Positions 59,274 to 64,000 of a stretch of DNA of 64,000 nt are shown here, piece by piece. The translations under genes and the position numbers were made by a program. Below the pieces are notes generated by a model. That model saw nothing but the letters and a program-made list of their open reading frames with translations. It made no database searches and had not been told where the DNA came from. Each line of letters begins with the position of its first letter. The first letter of the stretch is position 1. Origin of the DNA: Pelagibius sp040217155 (lineage in GTDB: Bacteria; Pseudomonadota; Alphaproteobacteria; Kiloniellales; Kiloniellaceae); NCBI GenBank assembly GCA_040217155.1, contig JAVJNS010000026.1:124001-188000 (forward strand), written 5' to 3'.

Positions 59274-59714
59274 ATGACGGTGGCAGTGCTGTTGGCAGTC
59301 TCGTTGGTCGGCCTGACGTCCTATTTTCACTACCTGGTGCTGCGCTGGCTGTCCGGCGGCATGGCGCGGATCGCCATGAGCGCCGGATTACGTGTTCTGG
59401 TCATCGTCCTGGCCGTCCTGGCGGCTCATCTCGTCGAGGTCGTGCTCTATGCCGGTGCCTATGCGCTTGGCGCCGGCCCCCTGGAGATCGGCAGTTTCGG
59501 CGGGCTTGGCGTGGACCGGCCGCTCGACTACCTGTATTTCTCGATCGTGAGCTACACGTCTCTCGGACTTGGCGATGTCTTTCCCGGCCAACACCTGCGC
59601 TTCATTACCGGGGTCGAGGCGTTGAACGGCCTGCTGCTGATCGCCTGGTCTGGATCGTTTATCTATATTGCCATGGGCCGGCTATGGCCCTGGCAGGACT
59701 GCGCCGAACGTTGA
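59274..59714 (+). CDS. Two-helix pore (Ion_trans_2-like) membrane protein
   Basis: A 146-residue protein with hydrophobic segments at about 4-22, 37-57 and 112-130 and a pore-like loop. DYLYFSIVSYTSLGLGDVFPG resembles the potassium-channel P-loop, with SLGLGD in place of TVGYGD. Flanking order (helix, loop, helix) fits the two-transmembrane channel fold. The ATG at 59274 has a good GAGGAGA site. The altered filter makes ion selectivity uncertain, and it could be a non-selective channel. No ligand-binding domain is attached. Confidence 0.75.
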   Translation: MTVAVLLAVSLVGLTSYFHYLVLRWLSGGMARIAMSAGLRVLVIVLAVLAAHLVEVVLYAGAYALGAGPLEIGSFGGLGVDRPLDYLYFSIVSYTSLGLGDVFPGQHLRFITGVEALNGLLLIAWSGSFIYIAMGRLWPWQDCAER

Positions 59715-59819
59715 GATCACGAATAAATGACAATGCTCCATAATGTGAAGGAAGGCCGGGGAGGCCGCCAGGCGCGGATATCGCGCCGCAGTCCGCAAAC
59801 CATGAGGGTCTGCTGAACG

Positions 59820-61121
59820 ATGTCTGACATCGGCCCAGTCTTTCGCGAGTTGGAGCGCGATACCGAGCGGATCTCCGCCTATCTGCGATTGGTCATCGTG
59901 GGGGCGTTTGTCATCCTCTATTGGACAACCGATAGTCCTGATCCGAACAGCCGCCTCGCTCTTGCTCTCGGCGGCTACGCGGCGACTGCCGCCCTCGGCA
60001 TCGGCCTGGCGTACCGTCGCTATTTCCGGCCCTGGTTGCCATGGCTCTTCGTCACGCTCGACCTTGCCGTCCTCTGGCTTCTGATGGCAGCACCGGCGAG
60101 CGCCATGGGCATGACACCGGTCGCCATCCTGTCGCTACCCATGGCCACTCTGATCTTCGTTATGTTGGCCCATGCGGCGATGCGCTACCGCCCAAGCTTG
60201 GTGATTTATGCTGCGACCCTGTTTATGGCCGGATGGCTCGTCAGCTTTCTGGCTTTGAGCGACGGTAGTCCACAAGGCTACGCATTTCAGGGACCGATGC
60301 GACATTCAGCCGCCATGGCGGTGCCATGGCACGATACGCTGCAAGAGGTTGTCCGCGCCCTGATGATCGTCCTGACCGCCACAATTCTTGTCGTCACTTC
60401 GATGCGAACCAAAGATCGAGTCCAGCAGTCGATTCGAGCGGCGCGCCGAGTCGCGAACCTATCCCGGTTCATGCCCCAGACCCTTATCGAGAAGTTGTCC
60501 GGCGAGGATCTGGACGGCGGCGGCGGCAGCCGGCGCCAGGATGCCGCGATCATGTTCACCGACATCCGTGGCTTCACCCGCCTTTCCGAGCATACCGATC
60601 CGGCCGAGCTCGGGCAATTCCTGGGTGAGTTTCGCAGCCGCCTGTCGATCCCGATCACAATGCACAGCGGCATGATCGACAAGTTCATCGGTGATGCCAT
60701 CATGGTGGTGTTCGGGACTCCACATCCGAGCCGAGAAGATGCGCGCAACGCCTTGAACTGTGCCCTGGAGATGCTGGATACGTTGAGGCGATGGAACACC
60801 GAGCGGCACGACCAAGGGCTTGATCCTGTCGCCATCGGGATCGGCATCCACTACGGCTCAGTTTTCGCTGGCGTGCTGGGGGACGAAAGCCGGCTTGAGT
60901 ACACCGTGATCGGAGACTGCGTGAATGTTGCCGAGCGCCTCGAGAAGCTCACGAAAGAATCAGGCGCACCAATCGTCGTCTCCCAGGATTTTCTGCGTGC
61001 AGCGGGCGAACCTCCCGACCCCGCGACCTGGCAAAGACTCCCGATCCAGAACGTCAGGGGACGATCAGGCGAAGTCGTGGCCTACGGCCTCAAACTCGAC
61101 CGTCCAATGGGCCGGGAATAA
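59820..61121 (+). CDS. Membrane-bound class III adenylate/guanylate cyclase
   Basis: A 433-residue protein. The N-terminal half has about six hydrophobic segments (roughly 25-200). The catalytic domain (about 235-430) contains AAIMFTDIRGFTRLSEHTD with a metal-binding aspartate, GMIDKFIGDAIMVVFGTP with the second, and IGIGIHYGSVFAGVLGDESRLEYTVIGDCVNVAERLE. It should make cAMP (or cGMP) in the cytoplasm on a membrane signal. An ATG at 59820 follows the channel gene by 105 bp, possibly in one transcript. Confidence 0.9.
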   Translation: MSDIGPVFRELERDTERISAYLRLVIVGAFVILYWTTDSPDPNSRLALALGGYAATAALGIGLAYRRYFRPWLPWLFVTLDLAVLWLLMAAPASAMGMTPVAILSLPMATLIFVMLAHAAMRYRPSLVIYAATLFMAGWLVSFLALSDGSPQGYAFQGPMRHSAAMAVPWHDTLQEVVRALMIVLTATILVVTSMRTKDRVQQSIRAARRVANLSRFMPQTLIEKLSGEDLDGGGGSRRQDAAIMFTDIRGFTRLSEHTDPAELGQFLGEFRSRLSIPITMHSGMIDKFIGDAIMVVFGTPHPSREDARNALNCALEMLDTLRRWNTERHDQGLDPVAIGIGIHYGSVFAGVLGDESRLEYTVIGDCVNVAERLEKLTKESGAPIVVSQDFLRAAGEPPDPATWQRLPIQNVRGRSGEVVAYGLKLDRPMGRE

Positions 61122-61168
61122 TATGGCTGGCTCTGGATTTTGATGCCGGCAATGACTTATGTATGGTC

Positions 61169-62065
61169 TCAACGCGATTTCCCATTGTCCGCAGTTGAGC
61201 GGATCCCACTTTTCGTCACCAGGAAAATGCCAAGCAGCGTCACGGCGATTCCGGCCAATGCGAGCGCCGTGAGCCGTTCCCCGTAGAAAGCGGCTCCCAT
61301 GCCCAAGCCGAACAGGGGGACGAGAAACGCGAATGCGTTGGCGCGACTCAAGGCGACGGACTGAAGCACCGTACACCACACCCAGTAGGCAACCGCGGTG
61401 CCCGCCAGACTGAGCGCAATCAGGCTTCCAAGAAACGCCCCCGTCCATCGGATGGCCGAAGGATCTTCCGTTACAAACGCGATCAACGCCAGAGGAATGC
61501 TGCCGATAACCAACTGCCAGCCCATTGCCATAAGCGGGTCGATTTTGGTTGCAATTCCCTTGATCACCACATTGCTGGCCGAAATGCCGATAGCAGATAT
61601 GACAATGTAGGTAACTCCGATCCGGAAAGCTTCACCGCCACCTTCGGAAATCTGAGGAACCGCGATCAAGACGATGCCGGCAAACCCAAGCGCAAGTCCG
61701 AGCCGGCCATGGATGCCCAGTCGCTCTCCCAAGAACCAATGCGCCAGTAGAGCCGCCAACAAGGGTTGGGTGTTGGCGATGACCGTTGCGATGCCGGGGG
61801 ACACGAATTCTGCAGCGTGGAACATTCCGAAAAATGCGAGGGTCGTAGCACCGACTCCAATCACCGTGAGAGCCAGCCAATCCTTGCGGCTGCGGGGCAG
61901 TTTGCGCCCCAGGAGCAATGCCATTGCGAGCAGGGCGCCGCCAGATATCAAAGCGCGAATGGCTGCGAAGGTGATATGAGGGGCAAACTCGATTCCGATC
62001 GTAATCAGGGGAAAGCAAACAGCCCATAGGAACATCACCAAGACGATGCGCAGATAGACATTCAA
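61169..62065 (-). CDS. EamA/DMT-family transporter
   Basis: A 298-residue inner-membrane protein with ten hydrophobic segments in two EamA repeats. Typical pieces are FLWAVCFPLITIGIEFAPHITFAAIRALISGGAL, SPGIATVIANTQPLLAALLAHWFLGERL, VVIKGIATKIDPLMAMGWQLVIGSIPLAL and AFLVPLFGLGMGAAFYGERLTALALAGIAVTLLGI. Members export amino acids, purines or drugs; no substrate can be assigned. It converges with the cyclase gene 48 bp away. Confidence 0.9.
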   Translation of the reverse strand: MNVYLRIVLVMFLWAVCFPLITIGIEFAPHITFAAIRALISGGALLAMALLLGRKLPRSRKDWLALTVIGVGATTLAFFGMFHAAEFVSPGIATVIANTQPLLAALLAHWFLGERLGIHGRLGLALGFAGIVLIAVPQISEGGGEAFRIGVTYIVISAIGISASNVVIKGIATKIDPLMAMGWQLVIGSIPLALIAFVTEDPSAIRWTGAFLGSLIALSLAGTAVAYWVWCTVLQSVALSRANAFAFLVPLFGLGMGAAFYGERLTALALAGIAVTLLGIFLVTKSGIRSTADNGKSR

Positions 62066-62220
62066 GACTGTGTCCGCCTTTCCGGTCCGCGTCCTCTCGG
62101 GTATTCGTGGGCATCAGCCAGTCCCGGGGCTTGTCGGTCGCAGGCGCAAGGGCGTGATGCGGAGTGACGTCTTTCTGTCGTCGGCTCCAACGCCCTGTTC
62201 ATCGGTTGGTTCGCCGGCGT

Positions 62221-63543
62221 CTATTGATGTCCAGCATGCTGGTCGTCCTCCACCTTCGCGGTCCATCGGGAGAGGTAGATCCGTTCGAAAACGAAGACGG
62301 CGGCGATCGCAGCCACTGCGACAAGGACAATGAGCGGATCAGAGCGAAGCTTCATCGCGCTAAAAACACCGAGCACGATCGTATCCAGTGCAATGGCGGT
62401 GATCTGCACCCAGCCTCGCGCGCCGATTTCTCGACGCAGACTGCGATAAACGCCCCATTGGATCAGGATATCCATGACCAGATAGAAGAAGGCGCCGAGT
62501 GACGCAATACGGGAGAGATCGAATAGAACGGTCAGGACCGCCGCGACCACGACGGTGTATACCAGCGTGTGATCTCGAATCACGCCAGGCATTCCGAAAT
62601 GACTGTGCGGGATCATTTTCATTTCGGTAAGCATTGCCAGCATACGCGACACCGCGAACACGCTTGCAAGCAACCCCGAGGCGGTCGCGACCACAGCCAG
62701 CGCGACGGTGAAGTAGAATCCGTACTGGCCCAGTGCCGGCCCTGCCGCTTCCGCCAAGGCATAATCCTTGGCCGCTATGATCTCATCTATGGAAAGGCTC
62801 GAGCCGACGGCGAATGCGACGAGTAAATACACAACCACGCAGATTGCGATCGAGAGCACGATTGCGCGCCCGACGTTGCGGTGGGGGTCGACGATTTCGG
62901 CACCGCTGTTGGTAATGGTCGTGAAGCCCTTGAACGCAAGAATCGACAGCGCGACCGACGCCGTGAATCCTGCGGCGGGGGATGATGCGGAAGAGCCGGC
63001 AGCTTCAAAGGACAGCCCGCTTGCCCAAAGCGCCGCGATACCGAAGAGCGCAATTCCACCAATCTTCAACAGCGCCATTACGAGAGAGACGAGACCAACT
63101 GAGCGGTTCCCGGACACGTTTACGAGATAGGCGAAAACGATCAGCCCGACACCCAGTGATGGCACCAGCCAAAGAGAATTTTCAAGGTCGAAAAGTCTCA
63201 AGACGTAAGTGCCGAATGTCCGCGCGACAAGGCTTTCATTGATGACCATGGAGAACGCCATCAGCAACGAGGCCGCCCCGGCGACAGCCCCCGGTCCGTA
63301 GGCCTTCTGGAGGATCATCCCTATGCCACCCGCGGAAGGAAAGGCATTCGACATCTTGACATAGGTGTAGGCACTGAAGCCTGTAACCATGGCCCCGGCG
63401 ATGAAAGACAACGGAAACCACGGCCCGGCCAGTTCAGCGATCTGGCCGGTAAGCGCGAAAATGCCGGCGCCAATCATCACACCGGTTCCCATGGCGACGC
63501 CGCCAGTGAGAGTGATACTGTTTTCCTTGTATTCGGACTTCAT
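62221..63543 (-). CDS. APC-superfamily amino acid permease
   Basis: A 440-residue transporter with about twelve hydrophobic segments. The N-terminal substrate-site helix is TLTGGVAMGTGVMIGAGIFALTGQIAELAGPWFPLSF (GxG motif in helix 1), and the helix 6 region AFKGFTTITNSGAEIVDPHRNVGRAIVLSI is present. The protein is likely an amino acid or organic cation exchanger; the substrate is unknown. It lies 155 bp upstream of the DMT transporter gene on the same strand and downstream of the sensor kinase. Confidence 0.9.
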   Translation of the reverse strand: MKSEYKENSITLTGGVAMGTGVMIGAGIFALTGQIAELAGPWFPLSFIAGAMVTGFSAYTYVKMSNAFPSAGGIGMILQKAYGPGAVAGAASLLMAFSMVINESLVARTFGTYVLRLFDLENSLWLVPSLGVGLIVFAYLVNVSGNRSVGLVSLVMALLKIGGIALFGIAALWASGLSFEAAGSSASSPAAGFTASVALSILAFKGFTTITNSGAEIVDPHRNVGRAIVLSIAICVVVYLLVAFAVGSSLSIDEIIAAKDYALAEAAGPALGQYGFYFTVALAVVATASGLLASVFAVSRMLAMLTEMKMIPHSHFGMPGVIRDHTLVYTVVVAAVLTVLFDLSRIASLGAFFYLVMDILIQWGVYRSLRREIGARGWVQITAIALDTIVLGVFSAMKLRSDPLIVLVAVAAIAAVFVFERIYLSRWTAKVEDDQHAGHQ

Positions 63544-63587
63544 AGTCTAGGCTCCACTATCAAGCTGCCAGCGAGGTTCAGTTGGGA

Positions 63588-64000
63588 TCATCGTGGCAGC
63601 TTGACCTCTGCCCGCAATCCGCCCTGGCTGCGGTTCTTGAGGTACACGTCGCCGCCATGCGCGCGAGCGATGGTTCGCGAGACGGTCAGGCCGAGACCGG
63701 TGCCGCCGGTTTCGCGGCTGCGTGACCCTTCCAGCCGCCGGAAGGGCTTGAACGCGGCCTCCTGTAGGTCGTCTTGTATTCCCGGGCCGTCATCGTCAAT
63801 GCGAACAACGACGTTGTCATCGGTCTCGGCGATCGAAACCTGTGCCTGACCTCCGTACTTCACCGCATTCTCGACAAGATTGGTCAAGGCGCGGCGCAGG
63901 GCCACGGGCCGGCAGCCAAGTGGAATTGGTTCGCGAGCCGCCGTGAGATCGACCCGGTACCCCGCGTCGGTCATATCATCGCAGATACGTTGCAGGATCG
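63588..64000 (-). CDS. Sensor histidine kinase, C-terminal part (5' end outside window)
   Basis: The visible 137 residues form the ATPase domain of a two-component kinase: N-box ALTNLVENAVKYGG, G1 DDGPGIQ, F-box FKPFRRLEGSRSRE, and G2 GGTGLGLTVSRTIARAHGG. The frame stays open to the end of the window (RICDDMTDAGYRV), so the H-box and sensor region lie beyond it. The arrangement fits EnvZ/PhoR-type kinases. It could control the transporter genes downstream, but that is only adjacency. Confidence 0.9.
   Translation of the reverse strand, partial: ILQRICDDMTDAGYRVDLTAAREPIPLGCRPVALRRALTNLVENAVKYGGQAQVSIAETDDNVVVRIDDDGPGIQDDLQEAAFKPFRRLEGSRSRETGGTGLGLTVSRTIARAHGGDVYLKNRSQGGLRAEVKLPR

Noticed and set aside
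1..64000. CRISPR arrays, intact insertion sequences, prophage, rRNA genes
   Set aside because: No regularly spaced repeats, transposase, integrase, phage structural genes or rRNA sequence were seen; the only repeats found are the TIR element pair and the 12-bp triplication.

Overview
The window is GC-rich, densely packed bacterial DNA. Gene content suggests an alphaproteobacterium, probably Rhodospirillales in the broad sense. Pointers are an RpoH-type sigma factor next to rluD and a small DUF6476-like gene, a MarR-type EPS-associated regulator, and frequent GTG/TTG starts with ATGA/GTGA overlaps. The placement is inferred from gene families; no 16S gene is present.

Layout. (1) 1-3.3 kb: the 3' end of dusA, an IlvD/Edd-family sugar-acid dehydratase and a GAF-domain protein. 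(2) 3.3-10.8 kb: a leftward catabolic operon (two fumarylacetoacetate-hydrolase-fold enzymes, an LDH2-type dehydrogenase and an SsuABC/TauABC-like importer) facing a divergent GntR/FCD regulator. A 7-5-7 inverted repeat sits inside a predicted promoter between them. (3) 10.8-12.4 kb: a 299-bp element with terminal inverted repeats and a DUF3179 lipoprotein-like gene. (4) 12.4-46.1 kb: about 31 genes, all leftward and mostly overlapping, forming one large surface-glycan locus. In transcription order they are a winged-helix/Rossmann regulator, a NusG paralogue, pseB, pseC, pseF, a capsule-type protein, a NeuB-type synthase, hisH/hisF/wbpG-like amidation genes, a Pse-associated methylase, a second CMP-nonulosonate cytidylyltransferase, a pseG-pseH fusion, pseI, a sulfotransferase, a third NeuB-type synthase with a third cytidylyltransferase, a pyruvyl transferase, an ABC exporter, methyltransferases, glycosyltransferases and finally waaA (Kdo transferase). 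(5) 46.5-52.9 kb, rightward: a TviB-type UDP-HexNAc dehydrogenase, a UDP-glucuronate 4-epimerase, a GSCFA protein, and cysD plus a fused cysNC, which make PAPS. (6) 52.9-57.0 kb: a second copy of the TIR element, rpoH, rluD, a small membrane protein, a threonine aldolase and tRNA-Glu(CUC). (7) 57-64 kb: a looser accessory-looking region with a TlpA-like thioredoxin, a CPVC membrane protein, a two-helix channel, a class III cyclase, a DMT exporter, an APC permease and the end of a histidine kinase.

How it works together (inference from families). The glycan locus can build CMP-pseudaminic acid completely (PseB-C-H-G-I-F), and it carries two further NeuB/NeuA sets plus an amidation module, so it may make more than one nonulosonic acid. 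The sulfotransferase would use PAPS made by the nearby CysD/CysNC, giving a sulfated, possibly pyruvylated, acidic polysaccharide. Expression is probably controlled at one promoter near 46.2 kb, where a 17-bp palindrome abuts a consensus -35. The NusG paralogue encoded second would then help polymerase through the 34-kb operon.

The points most worth following up are the multi-nonulosonate sulfated-glycan locus with its own repressor and antiterminator, and the paired TIR elements that lie at the 3' ends of convergent genes.
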